Of a stretch of 64,000 bases of DNA, positions 28,184-38,462 are shown in pieces (within the stretch, counting starts at the first letter, position 1; each line of letters begins with the position of its first letter). The notes beneath the pieces are model-generated. The model did not search any database. It saw only the letters and a list, made by a program, of their open reading frames with translations, and was not told where the DNA came from. The DNA is taken from positions 1-64,000 of the forward strand of contig NZ_LODL01000039.1 in the NCBI RefSeq assembly GCF_001551835.1, written 5' to 3'. This DNA is from Dechloromonas denitrificans (lineage in GTDB: Bacteria; Pseudomonadota; Gammaproteobacteria; Burkholderiales; Rhodocyclaceae). The position numbers and the translations under genes are program-made.

Positions 28184-30832
28184 TTAGTCCGGCGTGCCGC
28201 GTTGCTGGGCACCGGCGATCTCGGCCGGCGGCAACGGGCGGCTGAAGTAGTAGCCCTGCACCTCGTCGCAGCCGAAGCGACGCAGCATTTCGACCTGCTC
28301 GGCAGTTTCGGCGCCTTCGGCGATGACGCGCAGACCGAGCTTGCCGGCGACGGCGATGATCGCTTCGACAATCGCCGCGTTATTGGCGTCGACCGTCAGA
28401 TCGCTGACGAAGCTCTGGTCGACCTTGAGCTTGTCGAGCGGCAAGCGCTTCAGATAAGAGAAGCTGGAATAGCCGGTACCGAAATCGTCGATCGCCAGCT
28501 TGACGCCCATCGCCCGAAAATCCTCCAGCACGGCGATCGCCCGCTCGGCATCGGCCAACAGCATGCTCTCGGTGATTTCCAATTCGAGCCGGGCAGCGGG
28601 CAGCCCGCTATCGGCCAGGGCCTGGCGGACGATGGCGACGATCTCCGGATCGGCCAGTTGCACCGCCGACAGATTGACGGCGACGATGAAGGGCGGCAAA
28701 CCGGCGCCCTGCCAGGCGACGGCCTGGCGGCAGGCTTCGTTGAGCACCCATTCGCCGAGCGGCTTGATCAGGCCGGTTTCCTCGGCCAGCGGGATGAAGC
28801 GGGCCGGTGAAATGAGGCCTTCGATGGGATCCTGCCAGCGGACCAGCGCCTCGACGCCAACCATCCGGCCCGAGGCCAGTTCGTATTGCGGCTGGTAATG
28901 GAGTAGCAAACGCCCTTCGGCAATCGCCTTGCGCAGGCGGCTTTCGAGCGTGACGCGTTCGGCGACGCGGGCGTTCATCTCCGGCTTGAAGAAACAGTAA
29001 GCGTTGCGGCCGGCCGACTTGGCGGCATAAAGCGCGACGTCGGCATTGCGCAGCAGGTGGTCGATATCGCTGCCATCGTCGGGATAGAGACTGATGCCGA
29101 TACTGGCGGTTACCAGCAACTCCCGGTCGTCGATGATGAACGGCTGCCGAACGGCATCGAGCACCCGTTGCGCGATCTGCGCCAGTGCATTGACGCTGTG
29201 CCAGTCGACGACCAGGATGGCGAACTCGTCGCCACCCTGGCGAGCGATCAAATCCTTGTCGAATACGGTCTTCTTCAACCGCCCGGCCAGTTCGCGCAGC
29301 AGTTGGTCGCCAATCGCGTGGCCCAGCGTGTCGTTGATGTGCTTGAAGTGATCTAGGTCGAGCAGCAGCAAGGCGATCCGGTTTTCCCTGCCGGCCGCGC
29401 CGGCCAGCGTCTGGGCGATATTTTCCGAGAGCAGCAGGCGATTCGGCAGGTCGGTCAGCGCATCGTGCTCGGCCAGGTAGTCGGCACGCGCTTCGGCTTC
29501 CTTGCGCGGCGTCACGTCGCGGGCGAAGCCGGCAACGCCGATCACCTGCCCGGCGGCATCGTGCAGCGGCGCGTGGACATATTCGTAGGTACGGCGCCGG
29601 CCGTCGGCGTGAGTCTGCTCGCCGACGCCTTGATGTTCGGCATTGGCGGCGATCACTGCGCTGTCCTGACGGCGATAGAAGGCGGCATGGCCGGCCGGCC
29701 AGACTTCTTCCAGCCGCCGGCCGATCACTGCAGCGCGTGATTGGCCGCAAAAGGCCAGGTAAGCGTCGTTGACCATCAGGAAACGGCCAGTACAGTCGCG
29801 CAGCCAGGCCGGATCGGGAATGCTGTCGAGCAGCGTGCGGGCCCGCCGCTCGGAATCGAGATAGGCGGTTTCCATCGCATCGCCAAAACGCAGGGCCAGC
29901 CGGTAATTGCGCTGCCAGGCCCAGAGCAGGGCTGCGAGCACCAGCCCGAGCAGCAGCGTGGAGACCCCATAGACCTGCGCCTTGACGTACCACTCCTGCA
30001 GGATATCCGGCTCGCTGCGCCCGACCAGAATGCTCAGCGGCAAGCCCTCGACCTTACGCAGCGCGAAATGGCGTTCGACGCCATCGAGCGGCGACACGGC
30101 CTGGTAATCGGCCGCAGTCTGGCCGCTGGCCAGCACGCTTTCGAAATAGGTCGCAGCAAGTTTCTTGCCCAGTTGCTCGGGGGCCGCCGGCTTGCGGGCC
30201 ACCAGGCGAATTCCATCGTCGTAAAGAGCGACGACGTCGCCCTGGTTTTTCAGCATCTGGGAAAACAGGGTCTCGAACTGGCTGGCATTGATCGCCGCCT
30301 GCACGTGGCCGACGAACCCGCCATCCGGCGAGGCCAGCCGGCGACTGAGGGTGATTACCCAGTTTTTCGTAATGCGGGCGAAGATCGGCTCGGAGAGCAC
30401 CAGGCCGGCAGCCGGATCGGCACGCAGGCGTTGAAAGTAGTCGCGGTCGAACACGGTGGCGCTGGACAGCTTGCCGCTGGCATCGAAGATGAACGAGCCC
30501 TGCGCATTGCCGACGCGCAAGCTTTGCGAATCCGGGATTTCGCGCAAATGGGCTGCCAGTTCGTCGTCCCCCTGCCCGGCCGGCCAGGCTGCCCAGAGCG
30601 GATACTGGCGGGCCACGGTACTGAGCACGATATCGATCTTGCCGAGGCGATCGCCGACATGGGTCGCCAGCAGTTCGGCCTGGGTGGCAATTTCGTGCTT
30701 GGCCCGCTCGATCTCGTGGCGGCGCGACGAAACCAGTTCCAGCCCGAGCATGGCTACGAAGGCCAACAAGGTCAGGGCGGCGGCCAGCGCATGCAGATAA
30801 GGTGCCGACGAAATTCCGCGCTGGAGAGTCAT
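28184..30832 (-). CDS. Membrane GGDEF-EAL protein with dCACHE-like and PAS sensor domains
   Basis: An 882-residue c-di-GMP enzyme. The start is the ATG before TLQRG; upstream in-frame codons lie in the repeated non-coding segment. Two membrane helices (about 13-33 and 275-298) enclose a periplasmic CACHE-like domain; a PAS domain (about 325-440), a GGDEF domain with intact RQGGDEFAIL and an EAL domain with VGVEALVRW, LEITESML and DDFGTGYSS follow. Both catalytic signatures look intact, so the net activity (cyclase or phosphodiesterase) is not predictable. A fragment of this gene's 5' end is duplicated at 38.8 kb beyond the defence island. Confidence 0.9.
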   Translation of the reverse strand: MTLQRGISSAPYLHALAAALTLLAFVAMLGLELVSSRRHEIERAKHEIATQAELLATHVGDRLGKIDIVLSTVARQYPLWAAWPAGQGDDELAAHLREIPDSQSLRVGNAQGSFIFDASGKLSSATVFDRDYFQRLRADPAAGLVLSEPIFARITKNWVITLSRRLASPDGGFVGHVQAAINASQFETLFSQMLKNQGDVVALYDDGIRLVARKPAAPEQLGKKLAATYFESVLASGQTAADYQAVSPLDGVERHFALRKVEGLPLSILVGRSEPDILQEWYVKAQVYGVSTLLLGLVLAALLWAWQRNYRLALRFGDAMETAYLDSERRARTLLDSIPDPAWLRDCTGRFLMVNDAYLAFCGQSRAAVIGRRLEEVWPAGHAAFYRRQDSAVIAANAEHQGVGEQTHADGRRRTYEYVHAPLHDAAGQVIGVAGFARDVTPRKEAEARADYLAEHDALTDLPNRLLLSENIAQTLAGAAGRENRIALLLLDLDHFKHINDTLGHAIGDQLLRELAGRLKKTVFDKDLIARQGGDEFAILVVDWHSVNALAQIAQRVLDAVRQPFIIDDRELLVTASIGISLYPDDGSDIDHLLRNADVALYAAKSAGRNAYCFFKPEMNARVAERVTLESRLRKAIAEGRLLLHYQPQYELASGRMVGVEALVRWQDPIEGLISPARFIPLAEETGLIKPLGEWVLNEACRQAVAWQGAGLPPFIVAVNLSAVQLADPEIVAIVRQALADSGLPAARLELEITESMLLADAERAIAVLEDFRAMGVKLAIDDFGTGYSSFSYLKRLPLDKLKVDQSFVSDLTVDANNAAIVEAIIAVAGKLGLRVIAEGAETAEQVEMLRRFGCDEVQGYYFSRPLPPAEIAGAQQRGTPD

Positions 30833-30997
30833 CGCCGGCTGATTGCCGAATTTTTGGACATCCGGCGATCTTAACAGCCGAGGCCCGGCTTGGGCAGCCA
30901 GAACTGATCTATCAGGCATCGGCGATCGCTGTGCGAGCGCATTTTCTGCCTTTTTCCGGCGTCGACCGCAGGCATCCGGAAAGCGGCACGCCGGACT
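30817..30997. repeat. Left copy of direct repeat flanking the defence island
   Basis: Covers the first codons of the GGDEF-EAL gene and about 165 bases upstream, ending at GGCATCCGGAAAGCGGC. A clearly similar segment in the same orientation occurs at 38850-39017. By eye roughly four of five positions agree, with long identical blocks such as GACATCCGGCGATCTTA. Confidence 0.85.
30949..30972 (+). repeat. Intergenic T8-GTCGACCGC motif, copy 4
   Basis: CCTTTTTC, CGGC, GTCGACCGC, AGG, upstream of the GGDEF-EAL gene. It is part of the duplicated segment, so it is not independent of copy 5. Confidence 0.5.
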
Positions 30998-31051
30998 GGT
31001 GAGCACCGGTTCAAAGCGTTTCGGATTGCAGCCAGCATCACCGCTGACGGA

Positions 31052-31393
31052 CTATGCGCCGAGCAGCCTCCTCGCCAGCACTGACTGCATATCACGACGC
31101 CCGTCAGCAATCAGATAGATGACAATTTGGCTGCCCGTAACCCGGTAAATCACGCGGTACGGCTTGAAGAAGGTCTGGCGGTACTCTTTGATGCCCAGGC
31201 CGACCAGTTCCTTCGGGTAGCTGCTGCGCTCTGGCAACTTCGACAAGCCCCCCACAACCTCCATCAACCCATCCAGCACATAGTTGGCGTTGGCCACACA
31301 GTCGAACTCGGAGATGTAATCGTGAATGGCTTCCAAGTCCTGCTCTGCCCCCTCGGTGAGCAGAACTTCGAACTGGGCAGGCGTGCCAGCCAT
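31052..31393 (-). CDS. RelE/ParE-family toxin
   Basis: A 113-residue type II toxin of the RelE/ParE superfamily: N-terminal strand FEVLLTEGAEQDLEAIHDYI, a helix, then KEYRQTFFKPYRVIYRVTG and VIYLIADGRRDMQSVLARRL, which matches the ParE/RelE core with conserved basic and aromatic residues. ParE-type (gyrase) and RelE-type (mRNA) activity cannot be told apart from sequence here. Its ATG overlaps the antitoxin stop by one base (TGATG). It is the leftmost gene of the island. Confidence 0.85.
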   Translation of the reverse strand: MAGTPAQFEVLLTEGAEQDLEAIHDYISEFDCVANANYVLDGLMEVVGGLSKLPERSSYPKELVGLGIKEYRQTFFKPYRVIYRVTGSQIVIYLIADGRRDMQSVLARRLLGA

Positions 31394-31668
31394 CAGGCAG
31401 TGGCCCGCTTGGCGCGCAGGCGGGCAACGACGTCGGCCACAGGTCTGAGCTTGCCAACCGCCACATCCTGGTTACCCAGTGCGAGGATTTTCAGCAAGGC
31501 CAGGGTTTCTTGCGTCTCTTCAAACGAAGCGACGTCCTGCAGGACCGCCTTGGCCTCGCCGTTCTGGGTGATGACCAAGGGCTCACGCTGCTCAGCGAGC
31601 TGCGCCAGAACCTCGGCAGCGTTGGCCTTGAGGTAGCTGATCGGTTTGACTTGAGACGAGTAGCGCAT
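31393..31668 (-). CDS. Phd/YefM-family antitoxin
   Basis: A 91-residue antitoxin. The start is the ATG before RYSSQVKPISYLKANAAEV, with AGGAG 8 bases upstream. The N-terminal half (residues 1-55) is the Phd/YefM DNA-binding fold with EPLVITQNGEAKAVL; the C-terminal half is the helical part expected to wrap the toxin. It is the first gene of a toxin-antitoxin operon and probably represses its own promoter. Confidence 0.88.
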   Translation of the reverse strand: MRYSSQVKPISYLKANAAEVLAQLAEQREPLVITQNGEAKAVLQDVASFEETQETLALLKILALGNQDVAVGKLRPVADVVARLRAKRATA

Positions 31669-31689
31669 GGTCGTGCTCCTGATTTTCAC

Positions 31690-31709
31690 AAAGACTGAAT
31701 ATAGTCTTT
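31690..31709. promoter_or_regulatory. Palindromic operator of the toxin-antitoxin operon
   Basis: Perfect 7-bp inverted repeat AAAGACT-gaatat-AGTCTTT overlapping the -10 box. It lies 22 bases before the antitoxin start. Phd/YefM antitoxins typically repress through such palindromes. Confidence 0.65.
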
Positions 31710-31726
31710 TTAAAGTCTCATGGCAA
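31698..31726 (-). promoter_or_regulatory. Promoter of the toxin-antitoxin operon
   Basis: Minus-strand TTGCCA (31721-31726), 17 bp, TATATT (31698-31703). The -35 box lies just past the jetD stop codon, so the operon has its own promoter directly behind the Wadjet genes. Confidence 0.65.
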
Positions 31727-32929
31727 AGTAACTGAATTGAGGCCCGTGCTGCCGTCAAGGAGCTGTTGAAGGCGATGGGCCAGCCAGTGGAACCCAATAT
31801 GTTCCTGCTCCAGCCGCAGTCCCGTGCGGATGCGGTTGTCGCGCAGGTCGTCGTAGAGGGCTCTCTCTTCTGGCGTCAGCCTGTGCAAGTCCGCCAACAG
31901 GGGTTTGCCCTCGTCCCCCCAGACGGCGGCATGCGCATCAAGGGTGGCCCTGTCCATCAAGAACGAATCTACGTGACCAAAGTAGCCGCGCAGCTGATCC
32001 AGGATGCCAAAACCATGGGTATCGATATCGCCCCAGTAAAGGATTGAGCAATTCTTCATCCAATGACTTCTTGCCAGTGCATCCCAACCGTAACCCGCGC
32101 CAAAAATAACGAGGGCATCACGAACCGGCGGGAAGGCCAGGAAGTTGGTTTCGTTCTCGGTGATGAATATGCGCTTCACGGCGAGTTCCAGGCGACTGAA
32201 GCTGTCGGCATTCAGTGTCACGTCGGGACATGCCGAACCAGGCACTGCCCGAATCGCAGGGTCAAGCACACGGAAGCGAATGCGCGTCGGTTTTTCCAGA
32301 AAGCCATAACGGGCAGCAAACTGGCTGATACCGGTTTTACTGATGTCCACCGCGTCAACAGGCAGAGCCAGGTCAAGTAACTCGGCCAATATGCTGCGAT
32401 GTGCCTCGATGAATTTGCTGTGCACGCCCGGCAAGTCCACCTGTCGCAAGTAAATACCGGGGCGTTGATGCTCGACAAGCCACGTCACGACGGCCAGCAA
32501 GCGTGGCCATTCGGCGGACAGTTCCAGTGCCTGCAGGGGGCGTTTTTCAAGCCAAGCCAGTAAGGCGGGGTGCGTTTTCCGGGTGGCGGAAACCTGAGCC
32601 AAGAAACGATCCCAGTCTCGACGCTTGCCCAGCCAGGTCAAGGCATCATCAATGGTCTCAATCCATACACTGGTCGGCAGTTTTTGTGTCCCCTGGACGC
32701 GGTGTCGAACCTCCTGCCACTCCACACGGACTGAATCCATAGCCGCCAATTCAGAGGCCCAAGTGCGAACAGCATTGAAGCGATCCGTGATGTCAGCTGA
32801 ACTTGGGGACTTGAGCGACAGGCGCACAGGGAAACGTGAATTGCCCGTCACCACGTCTCGCAAGAACTCACCGCGCTCCCACCACCGCATCAATTGCGCT
32901 TTCAATTCCTTCGAACCGGTCCACGTCAC
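31718..32929 (-). CDS. jetD: Wadjet protein JetD (DUF3322/DUF2220, TOPRIM nuclease)
   Basis: A 403-residue protein with the N-terminal DUF3322 region ([18 protein letters not shown]) and the C-terminal DUF2220 TOPRIM domain with [19 protein letters not shown], whose acidic residues form the nuclease centre. In Wadjet systems JetD cuts plasmid DNA that the JetABC SMC complex has extruded. The start is a GTG overlapping the jetC stop (GTGA). It is the last gene of the jetABCD operon. Confidence 0.92.
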   Translation of the reverse strand: MTWTGSKELKAQLMRWWERGEFLRDVVTGNSRFPVRLSLKSPSSADITDRFNAVRTWASELAAMDSVRVEWQEVRHRVQGTQKLPTSVWIETIDDALTWLGKRRDWDRFLAQVSATRKTHPALLAWLEKRPLQALELSAEWPRLLAVVTWLVEHQRPGIYLRQVDLPGVHSKFIEAHRSILAELLDLALPVDAVDISKTGISQFAARYGFLEKPTRIRFRVLDPAIRAVPGSACPDVTLNADSFSRLELAVKRIFITENETNFLAFPPVRDALVIFGAGYGWDALARSHWMKNCSILYWGDIDTHGFGILDQLRGYFGHVDSFLMDRATLDAHAAVWGDEGKPLLADLHRLTPEERALYDDLRDNRIRTGLRLEQEHIGFHWLAHRLQQLLDGSTGLNSVTLP

Positions 32930-35900
32930 TGCGCCAACTCCTGCGCAGCTTGGGTCGGCATCAACGCTTTCTGCGCCCGGTATTCCTCGATGGAAAGATT
33001 GCGCAGCTTGGAGGCCCGCCCGCCCTCGTTATGCACGAAGCCCACACTGGAGACGTAGGGTTCGATGATGTGGATCTTCTGCAGCGGCGTGACGATGAGC
33101 AACTGCAGGTTGAGTTGCCGGAACAACTTCAAACCGTATTGTGCCGACTCGTCCGAGCCGCGCCCGAACGCCTCGTCGATGACCACGAAGCGGAATGAGC
33201 GCGAACGCACTGCGCCCCACTCCAAGCCGAATTGATAGGCCAAGCTGGCCGCCAAAATGGTGTAGGCCAGCTTCTCTTTCTGCCCGCCCGATTTGCCGCC
33301 AGAGTCCGAGTAGTGCTCGTGTTCGCTGTTGTCCTCTCGCCAGCGCTCACTGGCGGCGAACAAGAACCAATTGCGCACATCCGTGACCTTGGTCGTCCAG
33401 CGGCGATCCTGTTCAGATAATCCCTCGCGCCCTCGGAAGCGGTCGATGATGGCCTTGACCTGCAAGAACTTGGCTTCGGAGTACTGGGTATCGTCCGAAC
33501 CGGTTACAGCGCCTTCGGTACAAGCGCGCAATTCTTGCTGGAAGTCGCGGATCTCGGCATCAGGGCTGATCTGCGACTCCAGCACGATATAGCGCCCGGG
33601 GTTGTAGTCGATCTCGCCCAAGGATTTGTTGATGTGCGCGATACGCTCCTTGATGGTTTCGCGCTCGCGTGCCAGTTGGGCATTGAAGTTGGCGATTTCG
33701 TTGATCGTGTTGACGTTGAGCAGTTCTTTGAACCGCTCAACAAAACGCGGCAGGTCGTCGCGGTTCAACTGCGTCAGCAGGTTTTCGTACTCAAACGCCG
33801 CCTCAAGGCTGGCATCCATCTCGGCCGTCTCCAGCTTGAAAGCCTCCTTGAACGAAGCCATGGCCTTGATGATCTTCTCGGCCAGGCGTTCGAGTCGCTT
33901 CTGTTCTGCATCGATCTTGTCTTGTAGCCATTTGCGAACTTCCTGCTCGCGGTTGTCGCAGGATTCCACGCTTAGTTGATGCTCGCCCAGCGCCTCCGCA
34001 CGCATGGATTCGAGCGTTGATGCCAGACCATCGTCGACGACAGCTCCCTGCAGCAGCGTCTCCGTTTGTTGACGAAGCTCCAGCGCGTCTGCCTGTCGCT
34101 GTTCCACCTTGGCCCGCTTTTCGCGCGCGCTCTGTAGCTCGCTGCCAGTCTCCTTCTGCGCCTTCTGCAATGCGCGCAGGTTTTCGTTCAACTGCTTGAG
34201 GACATCCGATGCCGACTCCAGCCGACTGCGCTCGTCTGTCAGTTGCGCAATCTCGGTGGCGACGCTGGCCCAATCCAATTCATCGAACGCCGTAAACTCT
34301 TCAAGGCGGGTCAGCGCATCGAGACGGCTCGTGAGTCCATCGCGCTCCTTCTGAACTTTACCGATCTGGCTGCCGAGCTCACCCAGCCGCGTTTCAAGCT
34401 GGCAGCGCTTGCTTTCCAGTGCCGCGATCTTGGCACTGTTGCTCCAGCCCAGTACATACCGGCTGCGGTCATCGATGCGGTGGCGGTCGTCTTTTTCGTG
34501 TCTGCCGCTTGGGTCTTTGATCTGGCCCGCGCGGGTAATTGCACGCGTCTCACGGCGGAACTGTTCTTGCGTGGCGCAGCAGGCCACGTCAAAGCGGTGG
34601 GCGAGCTCACGCTCCAGCCAATCGTAATGTGGCGAATCGGGCTTGATGGCCAGCTTGCGGACCAATGAATCGCGGTGCAGATCTGGCAATTCTGCAGCCT
34701 TACGTGGCCGCACATGGAAGTACACCAAACGGCCGCGCAGATGGGCTCCATCCACCCATTCGGCCACCGCCTTGTAATGGGCATCGGGCACCAACAGTGC
34801 CAAGCCGAAGCCTCGCAACAATCGTTCGGCAGCACCTTCCCAATCACGCTCATCGTCGCGCACCTGGATCAACTCACCGGCGAAGGGCATGTCATCCACG
34901 TTCAGCTCCAGCGCAGCACACATCGCGGCGCGGATCTGGATCTGCTGGTCATCGATGTTGCTGCGACGACGCTTGAGGCTGTCGATCTCAGCAGTTTGCT
35001 GATCGTGTTCCTGCCTGCCCTGACGCAAGGTCACGCCGTGCTCAGTCAGTGCGTTCTGTAGATCGGCATCGCAGTTGCGCGCCTCGTCTCGCCAGCTTTG
35101 ATATTTGCCACGCTGTGCGGCGAAGGTGGAGGCATCTGCCGCCACCGACTCGCCCAGCACGGTTGCCAACTCCCCGTAACGCCCGGCCTTGGTTTTGCGC
35201 ACATCCCGCAACTGTTCTTTCTTGTGAATCTCTGCGGCAAGGCGTTCCAGTCGGTCGCCACCGTTGTCATTGATGGCCTGCTTCAGCTCATCGACTTGCT
35301 GGCGTTGCTCCTCATGAACAGCATCGAGCTTTTGTACCTGAGCATCGACGCGCTCCCACTCTTCCGCCAGCAAACCCAGTCGCTTGTCGATCAGGCCGAG
35401 TTTCAGGCCAGCGAAGTGGGGCCGGAGATTTTCCCGGCACCCGCGCAAACTTTCGATCTCGGCCACCAACGCACGATGGCGTCCGCAGTCAGCAATCAAG
35501 GGCGTGAGCAATTCAACCTGCTGCTGGGTTTTCAGCACCGCCTGATGGGCGCGATTGAGATCGTCGAAGTGGCCGATCAAGGCCTGCAGGCGTGGGCCAA
35601 CCTCGAAAGGTTCCAGCATATGACTGCGTACGAAGTCGGTGAGGTTGCCCACCGACTTCATCGACACCGTCTGGTGAAACAGCTCCAGTGCCTGATCGTT
35701 CTCAATGCCAAAGCGCCGACGGAACCAGGCCGCATAGGGCGGGAAGCTATCGTGCAGTTCGGCCCCCACCCCGCGCAGCTTCTTGCGCAGTTGGGCAATG
35801 TCCGAACCGAAATGGGCGAAGTCAGAGGCAATCGATAGCCCGCGCTCCGCCCCCAGAAAGAAGCGTGCCGGCTGCCCTTGCACTTCCTTCATCCAGAACA

Positions 35901-36318
35901 CCTGGGCCAGCGTCACCGTCTGGTCGTAACCTGCGTTGTGGAACACCCCCAGAATGACGGAGTAGCTGTTCTGGTCGCGTAAGCTAACCGGCTTGGCCGC
36001 GCCCGTGACGTCATTGCGCTCGGATTTGTAATGCCCGAGCACGTAGGAACGCAGCGTTCGTTCCTTGCTGTCCGCGCCTGCAGCCTTGTTATAGGCAATC
36101 CGGTTGGCAGGCACCAGCAAGGTGGTAATGGCGTCCACCAGCGTGGACTTGCCCGAGCCGATATCGCCCGTGAGCAGGCCATTCTTGCCATCGAGCTGTA
36201 GCGTCCACACCCGGCTGTCGAAGGTACCCCAGTTGAATGCCTCCAGACGGGTCAGGCGAAAGCCGGACAGCGTGTCATCGGCACAGAAGTCCAGGCCCAG
36301 TGATTGCGGGTCATTCAT
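32926..36318 (-). CDS. jetC: Wadjet protein JetC (SMC-like ATPase)
   Basis: A 1130-residue SMC/MukB-like ATPase: Walker [10 protein letters not shown] at residues 51-59, two long coiled-coil stretches with a central hinge-like domain, an ABC-signature-type [14 protein letters not shown] near the C-terminus and Walker [15 protein letters not shown]. It is the loop-extruding motor that senses circular DNA size in Wadjet. The start ATG is chosen for AAGGAGG 9 bases upstream; it overlaps the end of jetB by 8 bases. The base composition is visibly less GC-rich than flanking host genes. Confidence 0.93.
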   Translation of the reverse strand: MNDPQSLGLDFCADDTLSGFRLTRLEAFNWGTFDSRVWTLQLDGKNGLLTGDIGSGKSTLVDAITTLLVPANRIAYNKAAGADSKERTLRSYVLGHYKSERNDVTGAAKPVSLRDQNSYSVILGVFHNAGYDQTVTLAQVFWMKEVQGQPARFFLGAERGLSIASDFAHFGSDIAQLRKKLRGVGAELHDSFPPYAAWFRRRFGIENDQALELFHQTVSMKSVGNLTDFVRSHMLEPFEVGPRLQALIGHFDDLNRAHQAVLKTQQQVELLTPLIADCGRHRALVAEIESLRGCRENLRPHFAGLKLGLIDKRLGLLAEEWERVDAQVQKLDAVHEEQRQQVDELKQAINDNGGDRLERLAAEIHKKEQLRDVRKTKAGRYGELATVLGESVAADASTFAAQRGKYQSWRDEARNCDADLQNALTEHGVTLRQGRQEHDQQTAEIDSLKRRRSNIDDQQIQIRAAMCAALELNVDDMPFAGELIQVRDDERDWEGAAERLLRGFGLALLVPDAHYKAVAEWVDGAHLRGRLVYFHVRPRKAAELPDLHRDSLVRKLAIKPDSPHYDWLERELAHRFDVACCATQEQFRRETRAITRAGQIKDPSGRHEKDDRHRIDDRSRYVLGWSNSAKIAALESKRCQLETRLGELGSQIGKVQKERDGLTSRLDALTRLEEFTAFDELDWASVATEIAQLTDERSRLESASDVLKQLNENLRALQKAQKETGSELQSAREKRAKVEQRQADALELRQQTETLLQGAVVDDGLASTLESMRAEALGEHQLSVESCDNREQEVRKWLQDKIDAEQKRLERLAEKIIKAMASFKEAFKLETAEMDASLEAAFEYENLLTQLNRDDLPRFVERFKELLNVNTINEIANFNAQLARERETIKERIAHINKSLGEIDYNPGRYIVLESQISPDAEIRDFQQELRACTEGAVTGSDDTQYSEAKFLQVKAIIDRFRGREGLSEQDRRWTTKVTDVRNWFLFAASERWREDNSEHEHYSDSGGKSGGQKEKLAYTILAASLAYQFGLEWGAVRSRSFRFVVIDEAFGRGSDESAQYGLKLFRQLNLQLLIVTPLQKIHIIEPYVSSVGFVHNEGGRASKLRNLSIEEYRAQKALMPTQAAQELAQ

Positions 36319-36988
36319 GGCCTGCGCCCTCCTTGGCATTGGTCACACCTGCCAGTTGCGACTGGTAAGTGGCCAGGCGCGTATCGAATTCGGCCAGCCA
36401 TTGGGCATCAATAAAGGCCTTCAGGATGCGCCGCACCTCGTAAGTGGCGAGTCCGGCCGAAGCGCCGCCGGCAGGTTTGAGTTTCTGCAGAAATCCCAAT
36501 TCGGCCACCTTGTTGATCGTGGTTTCAATCTGATCGATCAGCTTGGCTTCATTCGGGCCATCGGGCAGGAACACCCGGACCAGTTCCACGATGTTGTCGC
36601 GGCTCAGCACCAGCCGCGTGTCGCCACCGCCCGCGTCGAATTCGGCCAGCTTTTTCCGCAACAACGCCAGCAACAAACTCACCGCGAAGGACAACGGCCG
36701 GCGGGCGACCAAGCGGGGCAAGCGGGGAGCCGGATCGTCGTCGGCAGGCTCGGGGCGGCTTTTCAAGAAGGCATAGCCTTCTGCCTCATCCAGCACCAGA
36801 TCCAGATTCAGTACCGCGACGTAGTCACGCACCCGCGCTTGCAGGTTCAGCAGTGCTGCCCATTGGCGTTCGTCACCATCACGGTACAGCACGCTTTTGA
36901 GCAAGCTGATCAGCAACACCGACAAATCTGCGGCCGGCGTCACCATCAAATGTGCTGCGGGTGTTGTGTTCGAGAATTCTTCTTCCAT
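36311..36988 (-). CDS. jetB: Wadjet protein JetB (DUF4194, KleE-like)
   Basis: A 225-residue protein of the DUF4194 family: [21 protein letters not shown] near the N-terminus, a winged-helix-like middle ([19 protein letters not shown]) and a C-terminal [16 protein letters not shown] segment. It corresponds to the KleE/MukE-type subunit that bridges the kleisin JetA and the motor JetC. It lies between jetA (19-base gap) and jetC (8-base overlap). Confidence 0.92.
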   Translation of the reverse strand: MEEEFSNTTPAAHLMVTPAADLSVLLISLLKSVLYRDGDERQWAALLNLQARVRDYVAVLNLDLVLDEAEGYAFLKSRPEPADDDPAPRLPRLVARRPLSFAVSLLLALLRKKLAEFDAGGGDTRLVLSRDNIVELVRVFLPDGPNEAKLIDQIETTINKVAELGFLQKLKPAGGASAGLATYEVRRILKAFIDAQWLAEFDTRLATYQSQLAGVTNAKEGAGHE

Positions 36989-37007
36989 CCCTGGCCTCAG
37001 TTCTTGT

Positions 37008-38462
37008 TCAACGCATGAAAATCACGCGTGGTAGGCGTGCGCTACGGGTGATTGCTTGGCCGTCCGCGGCCACCGTCGGCCAGCGAATCGGCTCGGGCGT
37101 GTCCTCATCCACCACGGTGCTGAAGGTCTCACTGCCCAGTTGCAGATAGGCCACCAACTCGGCCAGCCCCTGTTGCAAGGGCTGGCTGGACACCAGCTCG
37201 CCCAAGGTGATCTGCGCCCGGTCCTGCAAGGCGTGGCGGATGTGGCGGGTGAGCCGTGCCTTGTCCACCACCACCTGATCGAACAGCGCCGAAGGGTCGA
37301 TATCCTCATCACCGGCCTGCAAGGCCAGGTCGGCAATCACCGGCTTGATGGCCGGGGTGAACAAGGGGCGCTCCATCGCCAACTCGATAGCGGCGCAGGC
37401 CTCGGCCATTTCCATCACGTTGCCAGTGGGTTGTGCATCACGAAGGGCCAGCACCTTGCTCTCGATGCCGTGCAGGATGTTCATGATGCGGCGGTTTTCG
37501 AGCCAGGCCCGGTCATCCAGAAAGCGGCGCAACTGCTGCGACAAAGCGGCGACCGTACGCTGGGTGTGCTCGCCGGCCTCCATCCAGTCGTAGTGCACGC
37601 GGCGTGTCCGGCTGTCGGGCTTCAGATCGGTCACTGCAGGCAGTCCCAGCACGCGATCCAGCAGTTCGGTCAATTCTTCCTGCCGACGACTGGAGAGCAG
37701 AAAATCCCAGAAGGCGCGGAAGCTTTTGCCCTGATCGGAATCGGCAATCGCATCGCGCTCGCCCATGATGTCTTCCAGCAGCGCGCCCTTGCTGCCCTCC
37801 CACAGCGCAATACGCTCACGCACGCGCCGGTCGAGCTGGCGGAAGTTGTGCTCCACCTCGCGGAAGTCAGTGAGCAACTCGCGCGCCCCCTGCATGAATT
37901 GCTGGAAGCGATCCTTCAGCGCCGTATCGTCCAGTAGCGGCACATCGCCCGACAGCACCCGCATGATCTCGGCATCGATGTCATCGCGCTTCTTGTGCAG
38001 TTCAGCAATGCGTTTGGCCGGGTCGGCCTCGCTGCCTTCGCTCATCTGTTTGAGCAGGTCAAACAGCGTCAGCAAGCGCGACTCGGTGCCGATGAACTGC
38101 CGCTCGGCCAATTGCGCCAGCCAGGCAATGGCCTTCTCGGTGGCGGGCGTCAAATCGAACTGCGCCTCGTCCGTGCCCGGGCGGTAGAACTTGCGCAGCC
38201 AGCCCTTGTCGGGCGCCGCCCAGTCATTCAGGTAATCGAGCGCCGGCTTCGGGAAAGCGGCTTCGCCCAAGTGCAAACGCAGGGCATATAGCTCGTCTTC
38301 CAGCGCCTCAGCCAGATCCGCTGCCGCCATCACCCGCACATTAGGTAGCACGAACACCCGATGCAGAAAGCTCGCCACCAACGGCGCATGGTCCGAACGC
38401 AACAACCGCCACGCGGGGTGGTGGGTACGCAAGGTGTCGAGGGTGGCGAAGTCAAGGGTCAC
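37008..38462 (-). CDS. jetA: Wadjet protein JetA (DUF3375, kleisin-like)
   Basis: A 484-residue DUF3375 protein. The start is taken as the GTG before TLDFATLDTLRTHHPAWRLL, the usual beginning of the family; it overlaps the stop of the upstream HsdR-like fragment (TTGTGA), so translation may be coupled to that fragment. Family segments: SFLHRVFVLPNVRVM, KGWLRKFYRPGTDEAQFDLT, coiled-coil middle, and a winged-helix C-terminal part. In Wadjet it is the kleisin subunit of the SMC complex. First complete gene of jetABCD. Confidence 0.92.
   Translation of the reverse strand: MTLDFATLDTLRTHHPAWRLLRSDHAPLVASFLHRVFVLPNVRVMAAADLAEALEDELYALRLHLGEAAFPKPALDYLNDWAAPDKGWLRKFYRPGTDEAQFDLTPATEKAIAWLAQLAERQFIGTESRLLTLFDLLKQMSEGSEADPAKRIAELHKKRDDIDAEIMRVLSGDVPLLDDTALKDRFQQFMQGARELLTDFREVEHNFRQLDRRVRERIALWEGSKGALLEDIMGERDAIADSDQGKSFRAFWDFLLSSRRQEELTELLDRVLGLPAVTDLKPDSRTRRVHYDWMEAGEHTQRTVAALSQQLRRFLDDRAWLENRRIMNILHGIESKVLALRDAQPTGNVMEMAEACAAIELAMERPLFTPAIKPVIADLALQAGDEDIDPSALFDQVVVDKARLTRHIRHALQDRAQITLGELVSSQPLQQGLAELVAYLQLGSETFSTVVDEDTPEPIRWPTVAADGQAITRSARLPRVIFMR

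Noticed and set aside
26557-28371. 604-codon minus-strand frame opposite recJ
   Set aside because: Antisense shadow of recJ.
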